A stretch of 64,000 nucleotides of DNA. Origin: Allocoprococcus comes (GTDB lineage: Bacteria > Bacillota > Clostridia > Lachnospirales > Lachnospiraceae). A model generated the notes under the pieces. It made no database searches, was not told where the DNA came from, and was given only the letters and a program-made list of their open reading frames with translations. Location of the stretch: positions 1 to 64,000 of the forward strand of contig NZ_JAAIMM010000007.1 of the NCBI RefSeq assembly GCF_013300725.1, given 5' to 3'. Within the stretch, counting starts at the first letter, position 1. Each line of letters starts with the position of its first letter. Positions 24,808 through 33,857 of this stretch are shown here, one piece after another. The position numbers were made by a program, and so were the translations under genes.

Positions 24808-25584
24808 ATGGCAAATAAAATAGAAAAGCAGTTTCTGGACACGGAAAATAAAGGACCGGTCCGGCTGAACAAATATTTAAGTGAAGCTGGTGTATGTTCC
24901 AGAAGAGAAGCGGACAAACTGATAGCAGCCGGACAGGTGACAGTTGACGGTGTGCGTGCAGAAACCGGAATGAAGGTTGAGCCGTGGCAGGTTGTGCGGA
25001 TTGGGAAAAAGCAGGTATCCAGACAGGAAGAGATGATCGTGCTTGCGGTCAATAAGCCACGTGGAATCGTCTGTACTGAGGAAAGACGGGAGAGAGACAG
25101 TATTGTACGTTTTCTTAACTATCCGGTACGGATTACTTATGTAGGACGTCTGGATAAGGATTCGGAAGGGCTGCTTCTGATGACGAACAATGGTGACATT
25201 ATCAACCGGATGATGCGTGCGGCAAATAAACATGAAAAAGAATATAAAGTTACAGTCAATAAGCCGGTGACAGATGAATTTCTCAAGGAGATGGCGGGTG
25301 GTGTCCCGATCCTGGATACTGTCACAAGACCATGCCAGGTAGAAAAGCTTGGAAAATATAAATTTAAGATCATTCTGACACAGGGACTCAACCGGCAGAT
25401 CCGCCGGATGTGTGAGGCACTTGGCTACGAGGTAAAGGAGCTTCGGAGAGTGCGGATCATGAATATCGAACTTGGTAATTTAAAGCCGGGAGAATACCGG
25501 AAGGTTACGGATCAGGAACTGAATGAACTCTATGAGCTGATCAGGGATTCAAAGTCAGAGCCGACACCGTGGAACAATAATTAA
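24808..25584 (+). CDS. rluF: 23S rRNA pseudouridine synthase, RluF/RsuA family
   Basis: A 258-residue enzyme that isomerises a uridine in rRNA. The N-terminal S4 RNA-binding domain (RLNKYLSEAGVCSRREADKL, about 18-37) is followed by the catalytic domain. GRLDKDSEGLLLMTNNGD near residue 113 contains the catalytic Asp, and GLNRQIRRMCEALGY lies near 193. It resembles RluF rather than RluB, but the target position cannot be fixed from sequence. It is probably the first gene of a set with ligA, four bases or more apart, and clpX. Confidence 0.9.
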   Translation: MANKIEKQFLDTENKGPVRLNKYLSEAGVCSRREADKLIAAGQVTVDGVRAETGMKVEPWQVVRIGKKQVSRQEEMIVLAVNKPRGIVCTEERRERDSIVRFLNYPVRITYVGRLDKDSEGLLLMTNNGDIINRMMRAANKHEKEYKVTVNKPVTDEFLKEMAGGVPILDTVTRPCQVEKLGKYKFKIILTQGLNRQIRRMCEALGYEVKELRRVRIMNIELGNLKPGEYRKVTDQELNELYELIRDSKSEPTPWNNN

Positions 25585-25600
25585 AAGTGTGGATTTGGAT

Positions 25601-27562
25601 ATGGATAAGATGAAAAGGATGCAGGAGCTGGTAGAGCTTCTGAATAAAGCCGGAAAAGCTTATTATCAGGATGCGCAGGAAATTATGAGCAATTATGAGT
25701 ATGATGCGCTGTATGATGAACTGAAAGGTCTGGAAGAAGAGCTGGGAACCGTTATGGCTTCCAGTCCGACGGTGAATGTAGGATATGAAGTATTAAGTGA
25801 GCTTCCGAAAGAACGTCATGAGTCACCGATGCTTTCTCTTGACAAGACAAAAGAAGTGGCAAGGCTGAAGGAATTTGTTGGAGACCAGACGGCTGTGATC
25901 TCATGGAAGATGGATGGTCTGACGATCGTTCTGACCTATCGTGACGGCGAACTTTTTAAGGCAGTTACAAGAGGAAATGGGGAAGTCGGTGAGGTCATTA
26001 CCAACAATGCGAAAGTATTTAAAAATGTGCCGCTTCATATTCCGTATAAAGGGGAACTGATCCTGCGAGGGGAAGCGGTGATCGGTTACAAAGATTTTGA
26101 GCGGATCAATGAAGAAATTGATGACGTGGATGCAAAATATAAAAATCCACGGAATCTGTGCAGTGGTTCTGTCCGCCAGCTGAACAACAAGATCACGGCA
26201 CAGAGAAACGTAAAATTCTATGCATTTACCCTGGTACGTGCAGAAAATGTGGATTTCCACAATTCCAGAAAAGAACAGCTTGACTGGCTGGAACAGCAGG
26301 GATTTGATGTGGTGGAGCATTATCTGGTGACAAGAGAAGAACTGGATGAGAAGGTTGCATTTTTTGCAGAAAAGATCGTAGAAAATGATTTTCCGTCAGA
26401 TGGTCTGGTTCTTGTATATGACGACATTGCGTATGGGCAGTCGCTTGGGAGAACGGCAAAATTTCCACGTGATTCTTTTGCTTTCAAATGGGCAGATGAG
26501 ATCCGCGAGACGCACCTTCTGGAGATTGAATGGAGTCCATCAAGAACAGGGCTTATTAATCCGGTAGCGATCTTTGAACCGGTAGAGCTGGAAGGAACAA
26601 CGGTAAGCCGTGCAAGTGTACACAATTTAAGTATTATGGAGGAGCTGCATCTGGGAATCGGGGATACGATCGAAGTTTATAAGGCGAATATGATCATTCC
26701 ACAGATCGCGAAGAATCTGACCGGCAGTGACAATATTGAGATCCCGAAAGTCTGTCCGGTTTGTGGTGGAGCTACGGAGATCCGTCAGATGAATGATGCA
26801 AAGTCGTTGTATTGCACAAATCCGATGTGTCAGGCAAAAAGAATCAAATCCTTTGCCTTGTTTGTCAGCAGGGATGCACTTAATATTGACGGGCTTTCTG
26901 AGGCGACACTGGAGAAATTTATTGCGAGAGGATTCATTCACAAATACAGAGATATCTTTCATCTGGATGTCTATCAGGAAGAAATTCAGACGATGGAAGG
27001 TTTTGGAGAAAAATCTTATGCGAACCTGATCGCAAGCGTGGATAAGGCGAGAAGCACAACACTTGCTAAAGTGGTATATGGACTTGGGATTGCAGGGATC
27101 GGTCTCGCAAATGCAAAACTGATCTGCCGCCATTTTAAAAATGATGTGGAAAAAATGACAGGAGCATCTGAAGAAGAACTGAGTGATATCCAGGGGGTAG
27201 GTCCGGTGCTTGCGGCGGCATTTGTAAAATATTTTGTATCAGAGAAAAGAAAAAAGGAATTTAAGCTCCTTCTCGGAGAACTGGAGATCCAGCAGGAAGA
27301 GATGGCAGAAGAACAGAAATTTGCAGGTATGAGTTTCGTTGTCACTGGCAGCGTGAATCATTTTGCAAACCGGAATGAGGTAAAAGAACTGGTTGAGAAG
27401 ATGGGTGGAAAAGTGACCGGATCTGTAACGAAGAAGACAAATTATCTGATCAACAATGATGTAGAGTCTGCTTCTTCCAAGAACAGAAAGGCGAAAGAAC
27501 TTGGAGTGCCGATCATTTCAGAGGAAGAGTTTATAGAACTTGCAGGGGTGGAAATCGAATAA
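25601..27562 (+). CDS. ligA: NAD-dependent DNA ligase LigA
   Basis: A 653-residue ligase that seals nicks in replication and repair using NAD. The adenylation domain holds the Lys in KMDG near residue 107. OB-fold motifs follow. A four-Cys zinc finger lies near 390-415 (CPVCGG ... CTNPMCQAK), then helix-hairpin-helix repeats (about 440-570) and a C-terminal BRCT domain (about 575-653, MSFVVTGSVNHF). No strong ribosome site is seen: GTG at 25589, ATG at 25601 and ATG at 25610 are all possible, and I chose the one matching the usual MDK-type start. It is likely translated by coupling to the upstream gene. Confidence 0.95.
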   Translation: MDKMKRMQELVELLNKAGKAYYQDAQEIMSNYEYDALYDELKGLEEELGTVMASSPTVNVGYEVLSELPKERHESPMLSLDKTKEVARLKEFVGDQTAVISWKMDGLTIVLTYRDGELFKAVTRGNGEVGEVITNNAKVFKNVPLHIPYKGELILRGEAVIGYKDFERINEEIDDVDAKYKNPRNLCSGSVRQLNNKITAQRNVKFYAFTLVRAENVDFHNSRKEQLDWLEQQGFDVVEHYLVTREELDEKVAFFAEKIVENDFPSDGLVLVYDDIAYGQSLGRTAKFPRDSFAFKWADEIRETHLLEIEWSPSRTGLINPVAIFEPVELEGTTVSRASVHNLSIMEELHLGIGDTIEVYKANMIIPQIAKNLTGSDNIEIPKVCPVCGGATEIRQMNDAKSLYCTNPMCQAKRIKSFALFVSRDALNIDGLSEATLEKFIARGFIHKYRDIFHLDVYQEEIQTMEGFGEKSYANLIASVDKARSTTLAKVVYGLGIAGIGLANAKLICRHFKNDVEKMTGASEEELSDIQGVGPVLAAAFVKYFVSEKRKKEFKLLLGELEIQQEEMAEEQKFAGMSFVVTGSVNHFANRNEVKELVEKMGGKVTGSVTKKTNYLINNDVESASSKNRKAKELGVPIISEEEFIELAGVEIE

Positions 27563-27613
27563 GAAGGACAGAGGAATCTGCCTGAATACGACCGAAAAAA
27601 GGAGGACCAGCCA

Positions 27614-29047
27614 ATGGCAGAAAATGACCAGAAGGACAAGACAGTTGAGAAAGTAACCGGTGAGGTAGAAAATACAGACAAAAAAGAAAATAACGAAGAC
27701 CGCTATGAAAAGGTCTGTTTCATCTGTCACAGACCGGAGAGTGTGACCGGAAAGATGATCGATCTTCCGAACAATATCTGCGTGTGTCCGGACTGTATGC
27801 AAAAAAGCTTTGATGCAATGAACAATATGAATTTTGGCGGGATGGATTACAGCCAGTTTATGAACATGGGACCGATGATGGGATTTGGAGACATGGATGC
27901 ACAGATCCCGAAGAGCCAGCGTGTGAAAAAGAAAAAGCCGGAAGAAGAAAAAGAACCGATCCTGAATATCAAGGATATTCCTGCTCCGCATAAGATCAAA
28001 GCGAAACTGGATGAATATGTAGTAGGACAGGAATACGCCAAGAAGGTAATGTCGGTTGCTGTATACAATCATTATAAAAGAGTGGCAACGGATACAATGG
28101 ATGAGATTGAAATCGAGAAATCCAATATGCTGATGATCGGACCTACCGGATCTGGAAAGACATATCTGGTAAAGACACTGGCAAAACTTCTGGATGTGCC
28201 GCTTGCAATTACAGATGCGACCTCGCTTACCGAGGCCGGCTACATAGGGGATGATATTGAAAGTGTAGTATCGAAGCTTCTTGCAGCTGCGGATAACGAC
28301 GTAGATAAGGCGGAACAGGGAATTATCTTTATCGATGAGATCGACAAGATTGCGAAGAAGAAGAATACCAGCCAGAGAGATGTCAGCGGAGAATCTGTAC
28401 AGCAGGGAATGTTAAAGCTGTTAGAAGGCAGCGAAGTGGAAGTGCCGGTGGGAGCCAACAGTAAGAATGCGATGGTTCCGCTCACTACAGTCAATACAAA
28501 GAATATCCTTTTTATCTGTGGTGGTGCGTTCCCGGATCTTGAGCAGATCATCAAGGAAAGACTGATGAAGAATTCTTCTATCGGATTTGGAGCAGATCTG
28601 AAAGACAAATATGATCATGATAAGAAAATACTGGAGAAGGTGACGACAGAAGATCTGCGTAACTTCGGAATGATTCCGGAATTTCTGGGACGTCTGCCGA
28701 TCGTATTTACCCTTCAGGGACTGGATGAAGAGATGATGGTTCAGATATTAAAAGAGCCGAAAAATGCGATTCTCAAGCAGTATCAGAAGCTTCTGGCGCT
28801 GGATGAGGTCAATCTGAAATTCGATGATGGTGCACTTCATGCGATCGCAAGAAAGGCAATGAAGAAGGATACAGGAGCCCGTGCACTGCGCGCGATTATT
28901 GAAGAATTCATGCTGGATATCATGTATGAGATTCCGAAGGATGACAGCATCGGGGAAGTGACGATCACGGAGGCATATATCGAAGGAACCGGAGGACCGC
29001 TGATCGAGTTGAGAAGCCAGTCCGTACCAAGGCTTGAGCATCACTAA
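27614..29047 (+). CDS. clpX: ClpX-type AAA+ unfoldase subunit
   Basis: A 477-residue hexameric unfoldase that feeds substrates to ClpP. A zinc-binding domain (CFIC ... CPDC, about 33-60) is followed by an unusual Met/Gly/Asn-rich linker (about 68-95). The AAA+ module has Walker A GPTGSGKTYL (about 176), pore loop GYIG (about 212, usually GYVG), Walker B IIFIDEIDKIA (about 236), and an IGF-type loop SSIGFGA (about 320) for docking ClpP. It is about 55 residues longer than classical ClpX and no clpP or tig is adjacent, so it may be a second ClpX paralogue. The start follows AGGAGGACCAGCC. Confidence 0.92.
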   Translation: MAENDQKDKTVEKVTGEVENTDKKENNEDRYEKVCFICHRPESVTGKMIDLPNNICVCPDCMQKSFDAMNNMNFGGMDYSQFMNMGPMMGFGDMDAQIPKSQRVKKKKPEEEKEPILNIKDIPAPHKIKAKLDEYVVGQEYAKKVMSVAVYNHYKRVATDTMDEIEIEKSNMLMIGPTGSGKTYLVKTLAKLLDVPLAITDATSLTEAGYIGDDIESVVSKLLAAADNDVDKAEQGIIFIDEIDKIAKKKNTSQRDVSGESVQQGMLKLLEGSEVEVPVGANSKNAMVPLTTVNTKNILFICGGAFPDLEQIIKERLMKNSSIGFGADLKDKYDHDKKILEKVTTEDLRNFGMIPEFLGRLPIVFTLQGLDEEMMVQILKEPKNAILKQYQKLLALDEVNLKFDDGALHAIARKAMKKDTGARALRAIIEEFMLDIMYEIPKDDSIGEVTITEAYIEGTGGPLIELRSQSVPRLEHH

Positions 29048-29106
29048 GTATAACAATGACCTTCATATATCAAAAAAACATGACGGTCATACAAAAATAG
29101 AATGGA

Positions 29107-29144
29107 AAATATCCGTAAATTTAAAATTTACGGGTATTTTTTTG
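29107..29144 (+). terminator. Terminator of the ligA-clpX region
   Basis: AAATATCCGTAAA pairs with TTTACGGGTATTT (one G-U), loop of about 7, then T7. Confidence 0.85.
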
Positions 29145-29188
29145 TTGAAAAATTGTATTAAAAGGTGTACATTAGACAATGTGTCTAA
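29145..29188 (+). promoter_or_regulatory. Promoter with palindromic operator upstream of the antiporter
   Basis: TTGAAA (29145-29150), 17-bp spacer, TACATT (29168-29173). Overlapping the -10 and transcription start is TTAGACA-ATG-TGTCTAA (29172-29188), a perfect inverted repeat placed as a repressor site would be. Confidence 0.6.
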
Positions 29189-29220
29189 AAAATACAAGAT
29201 ATAAACAGGAGTGAGAGAGA

Positions 29221-30477
29221 ATGGAGACTTATAAGTATTTACTGGATCTTGCAATTATTTTACTTTGTACCAAAGCACTTGGGCTTGCGACCAGAAAGGT
29301 ACAGATGCCACAGGTTGTAGGAGCACTTCTTGCAGGAGTTCTTCTCGGACCGGCGATGCTTGGGGTCCTGACAGAGACAAGCTTTATACATAACGTTGCA
29401 GAGATCGGTGTTATCGTGCTGATGTTCTGTGCAGGTCTGGAAACTGATATACAGGAATTGAAGGCAAGCGGAAAAGCATCCTTCGTTATTGCACTGATAG
29501 GTGTTATCGTTCCACTGATCGGCGGTTATGCGACTGCAATGTTCTTTAACCGTCCGGATGTGATCGCATCCGATGCATCCTGCAGCGTATTTCTGCAGAA
29601 TATCTTTATCGGTGTTATCCTGACAGCAACTTCCGTAAGTATTACGGTAGAGACATTAAAAGAACTTGGTAAATTAAAAACCAAATCCGGAAATGCGATT
29701 CTTGGAGCTGCGATCATTGATGACGTGCTTGGTATCATTGCACTGACACTGGTAACAAGTATGGCAGATGAATCGGTAAAGATTTCAGTTGTATTACTGA
29801 AGATTGTTGCATTCTTCGCATTTGCAGGTGTGATTGGATTTATCTTTTACAAGGTATTTAAAAAGTGGACAGATCAGGCGGAAAAGGGACTCAGACGTCA
29901 TGCGATCATGGCATTTGTATTCTGTCTGCTGATGGCTTATGTGGCAGAGAAATTCTTCGGTGTTGCAGATATCACCGGTGCATTTATCGCCGGGCTGATC
30001 ATTTCCAATACAAGTAAATCTGATTTCGTGCTGAAGAAATTTGATACCATGTCTTATATGCTGCTTTCACCGGTATTTTTCGCAAGTATCGGACTGAAGG
30101 TAGAACTTCCGAAGATGAGTACTGCAATTGTAGGCTTTGCAGTGATTCTTACCATTGTTGCGATCCTGACAAAGATCGTTGGCTGCGCCCTTGGTGCGAA
30201 GATGTGTGGATATAAGAATTATCAGTGTGCACGAATCGGTGTCGGAATGATCTCCCGTGGTGAGGTTGCGCTGATCGTTGCCAGCAAGGGAGAAGCACTC
30301 GGTATGATGGGCGGCAATTTCCTCGGACCGGTTATCATCGTGGTAGTGATAACAACGATCATCACACCAATTCTGCTGAAGATCGTATTCAAGAGCGGTC
30401 CGAATGTAAGTACCCTGGAAAAAGGAAAAGAAGTGACTTCCTTCTACGAGGATATTGAAAAGAAGCGTACCGAATAA
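29221..30477 (+). CDS. CPA2-type cation:proton antiporter
   Basis: A 418-residue membrane protein with about twelve to thirteen helices of the Na+/H+ exchanger superfamily (KefB/NapA-like). It exchanges Na+ or K+ for protons. Two family blocks are visible: VGALLAGVLLGPAMLG near residue 31 and AAIIDDVLGIIALTL near 161, whose paired Asp residues are the usual ion-binding site. No TrkA-N/RCK regulatory domain is attached. The start follows ACAGGAGTGAGAGAGA. It is a single gene with its own promoter and a palindromic operator. Confidence 0.92.
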   Translation: METYKYLLDLAIILLCTKALGLATRKVQMPQVVGALLAGVLLGPAMLGVLTETSFIHNVAEIGVIVLMFCAGLETDIQELKASGKASFVIALIGVIVPLIGGYATAMFFNRPDVIASDASCSVFLQNIFIGVILTATSVSITVETLKELGKLKTKSGNAILGAAIIDDVLGIIALTLVTSMADESVKISVVLLKIVAFFAFAGVIGFIFYKVFKKWTDQAEKGLRRHAIMAFVFCLLMAYVAEKFFGVADITGAFIAGLIISNTSKSDFVLKKFDTMSYMLLSPVFFASIGLKVELPKMSTAIVGFAVILTIVAILTKIVGCALGAKMCGYKNYQCARIGVGMISRGEVALIVASKGEALGMMGGNFLGPVIIVVVITTIITPILLKIVFKSGPNVSTLEKGKEVTSFYEDIEKKRTE

Positions 30478-30532
30478 AGAATGGGTATGGAGTGCAAAAT
30501 GCGTAACCGTCCAGTATCGTAGTATAAGAAAG

Positions 30533-30579
30533 AAAAATCCCTCATATATTTTCCAAAAGAAAGTATATGAGGGATTTTT
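30533..30579. promoter_or_regulatory. Perfect 16-bp hairpin covering the protease ribosome site
   Basis: AAAAATCCCTCATATA (30533-30548) pairs with TATATGAGGGATTTTT (30564-30579). It has terminator form for the upstream antiporter, but its 3' arm contains GAGGGA, the only ribosome site of the next gene, and its T-run touches that gene's ATG at 30580. It may be a terminator, a translation-blocking hairpin, or both. Confidence 0.7.
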
Positions 30580-32268
30580 ATGCCACAGGAAGAATGTAAA
30601 GAAAAGATCCTGTCGGAAGAATACAGGGATTTTATGATGAGGGATACCGGTGCTCTCGGGGAAAACTTTCCTTTGGAAAACGGATGCCGGATACCGTTGA
30701 AATACGGTTTTGAGCTTCTTTATATTGACCAGAGTGAAGACAGAAAAAAGTCACTTGCCGATTATCCTTATACAATGGTTCCGAAGTGTTATACAACACT
30801 GGATATGGCAGCGATCCAGCAGGCGGGAATTGCTGCGGTTCAGAATCTGCCTGGTCTGGAACTGAGCGGTGAAGGAGTTCTGGTTGGGATCATTGATACT
30901 GGGATCAACTATCTGGATCCCATTTTCCGGAATCTGGATGGTTCGACCAGGATCCGGCGAATCTGGGATCAGGAAGAACAAAGTGGAACAGCGCCCCGGG
31001 AAATCGGATATGGGAGTGAATATACGAAGGAACAAATCAATCAGGCGATCCTGAGTGAGAATCCAAAGGAAACCGTTCCGTCATTTGATACGGACGGACA
31101 TGGCACTTTTGTTGCAAGTGTGGCATGCGGAGGGGCAAGTCCGGAGAATTTGTTTATCGGGGCAGCGCCGGAGGCGGAGATGGTGATCGTGAAGCTGAAA
31201 CAGGCAAAAGAATACTTACGGGAGTACTATTTTGTAGACTGGGATGCCGGATGCTATCAGGAAAATGATCTGGTAGCGGCGGTTTTTTATCTGCAGAAGG
31301 TACAAGAAGAGCTGAAAAGACCATTGGTGATCTGTCTGGCAGTTGGAACAAGCTTTGGAGGACATGGAGGATATTCAATTCTGTCAGAGTATCTGCAAAA
31401 TGTGGCGGCGAGCGAAGGAATCGGGATTGTGACCGGAAGTGGCAACGAGGCAGATAAAAGGCATCATTATCTGGGAATTCTGGAACAGGAAAATAATCTG
31501 CCGGTCGAGATCAACGTAGGGAATAATACCAGAGGTTTTGTGATGGAACTATGGACAGAACTTCCGAATCTTCTGGCACTTTCTATCGCATCTCCAACAG
31601 GACAGACAGTAGGACCGGTCCCGCTCAGACGGGGAATAGGAGAGTATGTGTTTGTATTCGAGCAGACCAGGGTGATATTAAATTACCGGGTTCTGGTAGA
31701 GACGACCGGGGCGCAGCTGGTATTTTTTCAGTTTGACAGACCGGGAAGCGGAATTTGGAAGATTATACCGGAAACACTGGAACTGGGGAATGGAATCTTT
31801 CATATCTGGCTTCCAATGGAAGAGTTTCTGACGGGAAATGTCTATTTTATCCGTGCAAATCCGGAATATACGGTGATGGAACCAGGGGATACCGGGGCGG
31901 TGGTCTGTGCAGCGTATTATAATGGAAAGGAAAATAGCATTGCAGTCAGTTCGGGAAGAGGTTATACTAGAGATAACAGAATCAAACCGGATTTTGCTGC
32001 GCCGGGGATCAATGTGACAGGGATCAATTTAAGGGGGCAGTTTATTGCAAGATCTGGTTCCAGTATAGCAGTTGGGATCACTTCCGGAGCACTGGCACTT
32101 TTTATGGAGTGGCTGGATAGGCAGGGAGTGGATCTGGATGCATCACAGATGAAGAATCTGCTGATACTGGGAGCTTCACGGAAGACAGACATGAGTTATC
32201 CGAACCAGGAATGGGGATATGGAGCATTGAACCTTTACCGTACTTTTGAGCAGATCAGGCGGTTCTGA
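30580..32268 (+). CDS. Subtilisin-like S8-family serine protease
   Basis: A 562-residue protease with the complete triad: Asp106 in GIIDTGIN, His174 in DGHGTF and Ser495 in SGSSIA, with the oxyanion Asn in the GSGNE block near residue 288. An insert of about 300 residues between the His block and the Ser block is as in Clostridia Csp-type proteases. There is no clear signal peptide, so it may be intracellular or act without Sec export. The assigned ATG is directly behind a perfect hairpin that contains its ribosome site. Alternative starts are the two adjacent Met codons near residue 19. Function unproven. Confidence 0.88.
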   Translation: MPQEECKEKILSEEYRDFMMRDTGALGENFPLENGCRIPLKYGFELLYIDQSEDRKKSLADYPYTMVPKCYTTLDMAAIQQAGIAAVQNLPGLELSGEGVLVGIIDTGINYLDPIFRNLDGSTRIRRIWDQEEQSGTAPREIGYGSEYTKEQINQAILSENPKETVPSFDTDGHGTFVASVACGGASPENLFIGAAPEAEMVIVKLKQAKEYLREYYFVDWDAGCYQENDLVAAVFYLQKVQEELKRPLVICLAVGTSFGGHGGYSILSEYLQNVAASEGIGIVTGSGNEADKRHHYLGILEQENNLPVEINVGNNTRGFVMELWTELPNLLALSIASPTGQTVGPVPLRRGIGEYVFVFEQTRVILNYRVLVETTGAQLVFFQFDRPGSGIWKIIPETLELGNGIFHIWLPMEEFLTGNVYFIRANPEYTVMEPGDTGAVVCAAYYNGKENSIAVSSGRGYTRDNRIKPDFAAPGINVTGINLRGQFIARSGSSIAVGITSGALALFMEWLDRQGVDLDASQMKNLLILGASRKTDMSYPNQEWGYGALNLYRTFEQIRRF

Positions 32269-32300
32269 AAAATACGCAGATGCGAAAGGGGAAAAAGTAA

Positions 32301-32588
32301 ATGAGTGATTTTTTTGATATAATAGGAAAGCGGATTTCAGATACCGTGGATGACCTTGGAAAGAAGGCAGGAGATACGATCGATATCCAGAAAAAGAAAA
32401 ATGAGATCTATGGTCTGAAGCGAGACAGCGAGCGGGATATGACAGAGATCGGACGATTGGTATATGAGCGTTTCAAACAGGGAGAAGTGGTAGATACCGA
32501 TTTTATCGCGTTCTGCGAAGCAATCGAAAAGCGTGAAGAACAGACAGAGATATGCGAGCAGGAAATCGCGCGCATCAAAGGAGAATAA
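32301..32588 (+). CDS. Small charged coiled-coil protein
   Basis: A 95-residue acidic and basic helical protein of unknown function, starting after GAAAGGGGAAAAAG. The N-terminal part (SDFFDIIGKRISDTVDDLGKKAGDTI) looks amphipathic and could lie on a membrane. The C-terminal half is heptad-like and ends with a C-E-x3-E pattern (QTEICEQEI). It lies two bases before an LspA-like gene and is presumably co-transcribed with it. No known domain recognised. Confidence 0.7.
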   Translation: MSDFFDIIGKRISDTVDDLGKKAGDTIDIQKKKNEIYGLKRDSERDMTEIGRLVYERFKQGEVVDTDFIAFCEAIEKREEQTEICEQEIARIKGE

Positions 32589-32590
32589 TT

Positions 32591-33058
32591 ATGGAAATCC
32601 TGAGCATTTTAACCGGAGCTTTTGTTGCCGGGGCCGATCTTGGAATTAAAAAATATACTGAAGAAAATGTAAGAGACGGGGAAGAACGCCGGATTTGGAA
32701 GGGAAAAGGAATCTACCGCAAAGTCCACAACAAAGGTCTGATGATGAATCGTCTGGATTCCAGACCAAAGGTGGTAAAAGGCATGTCGGCGGCAGCACTT
32801 GGAATCCTGTTTTTCTGGGATCAGCTTCTTTGGAAAGAACCGGGACGCAAACTGACAAAGTTTGGAACATCGCTGATGCTGGGCGGAGCAGTTGGTAATA
32901 CTTATGACCGTTTCAAAAGAGGTTATGTGGTCGATTATCTGTCTCTGAAAACAAAGAACAGGAAACTCTCAGATATCACTTTTAATCTCTCGGATCTGGC
33001 TCTTTTTGCAGGAGCGATCCTGACGGTATGGAGTTCTTTATTTGGAAAAAAGAGATAA
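32591..33058 (+). CDS. Signal peptidase II-like membrane protein
   Basis: A 155-residue protein with four hydrophobic segments and the two aspartates of the LspA aspartic peptidase family: Asp106 in GNTYDRFKRGYVVDYL and Asp135 in TFNLSDLALFAG. LspA removes signal peptides from prolipoproteins. The N-terminal half differs from classical LspA (a charged 25-75 stretch, no typical helix 1-2 spacing), so it may be a divergent paralogue rather than the housekeeping enzyme. The start follows AAAGGAGAATAATT. Confidence 0.8.
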   Translation: MEILSILTGAFVAGADLGIKKYTEENVRDGEERRIWKGKGIYRKVHNKGLMMNRLDSRPKVVKGMSAAALGILFFWDQLLWKEPGRKLTKFGTSLMLGGAVGNTYDRFKRGYVVDYLSLKTKNRKLSDITFNLSDLALFAGAILTVWSSLFGKKR

Positions 33059-33100
33059 AAATAATTCAATGTATTTGAAAAAATACTTGATTATTTTTTA
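33057..33100 (+). terminator. Terminator of the LspA-like gene
   Basis: A-rich arm AAATAATTCAATGTATTT pairs with AAATACTTGATTATTTTTT with one bulge, then T-rich sequence. Confidence 0.65.
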
Positions 33101-33262
33101 AGATTTGAGGTATTATAAGTCTTGCTGATGTGGCATCGTCTGGCATATGCCATGCAGAAAAAAAGAATAGAATCTTGGTTATATTGGAAACGATACATTC
33201 CTCCGGAATGATGAACGAACAACACATTTTCTGTTACGCTTATTATGAAGGAGGATATTTTT

Positions 33263-33757
33263 ATGCCAAAAAACAAATTTCAAGACGTTATTTTCACAAT
33301 TATCATGGTGTTCGCGATGGTTTATACCATGATCTGTTATAACATTGCTCTCAACGTAGGAGGAATGAACAACCAGGTATTTTTAAATGCATTCCACGAG
33401 CTGGTCATCATGGGACCAATTGCATTCATCCTTGATTTCTTCCTGATTGGACCATTTGCAAAGAAAAAAGCATTTTCCATTGTCAATCTGGAAAGAGATA
33501 ATGCCTTTCACCTGGTGATCGCTATTTCCGTAGTATCCATCATCGGAATGTGCCCGCTTATGAGCCTCGCAGCAACCCTGCTCTTCAAGAATGCCGGAAC
33601 CCAGTTCGTAGCCGTCTGGCTCCAGACCACTGCAATCAACTTCCCGATGGCATTCTTCTGGCAGCTCTGCTTCGCCGGTCCATTAGTAAGAAAGATTTTT
33701 GGTCTATTATTCCCGGAAAAAGAAACATCCAAAATCGCCGATGGACAGGAAGCCTAA
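33263..33757 (+). CDS. DUF2798-family membrane protein
   Basis: A 164-residue integral membrane protein with four helices arranged as two similar two-helix units (about 10-60 and 85-150), the layout of DUF2798 proteins. NKFQDVIFTIIMVFAMVY at the start is typical. Function unknown. The start is fixed by AAGGAGGATATTTTT; an ATG six codons upstream overlaps the ribosome site. The gene is monocistronic. Confidence 0.82.
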   Translation: MPKNKFQDVIFTIIMVFAMVYTMICYNIALNVGGMNNQVFLNAFHELVIMGPIAFILDFFLIGPFAKKKAFSIVNLERDNAFHLVIAISVVSIIGMCPLMSLAATLLFKNAGTQFVAVWLQTTAINFPMAFFWQLCFAGPLVRKIFGLLFPEKETSKIADGQEA

Positions 33758-33857
33758 TTGAGGTAAAGCGTAAATCCATTTGAAAATATAAAACAATGAT
33801 TTACGACTTCGGTTCAATACCCAGTCAAAGAAGTAAAACTTAGTCAACAACGTAAAT

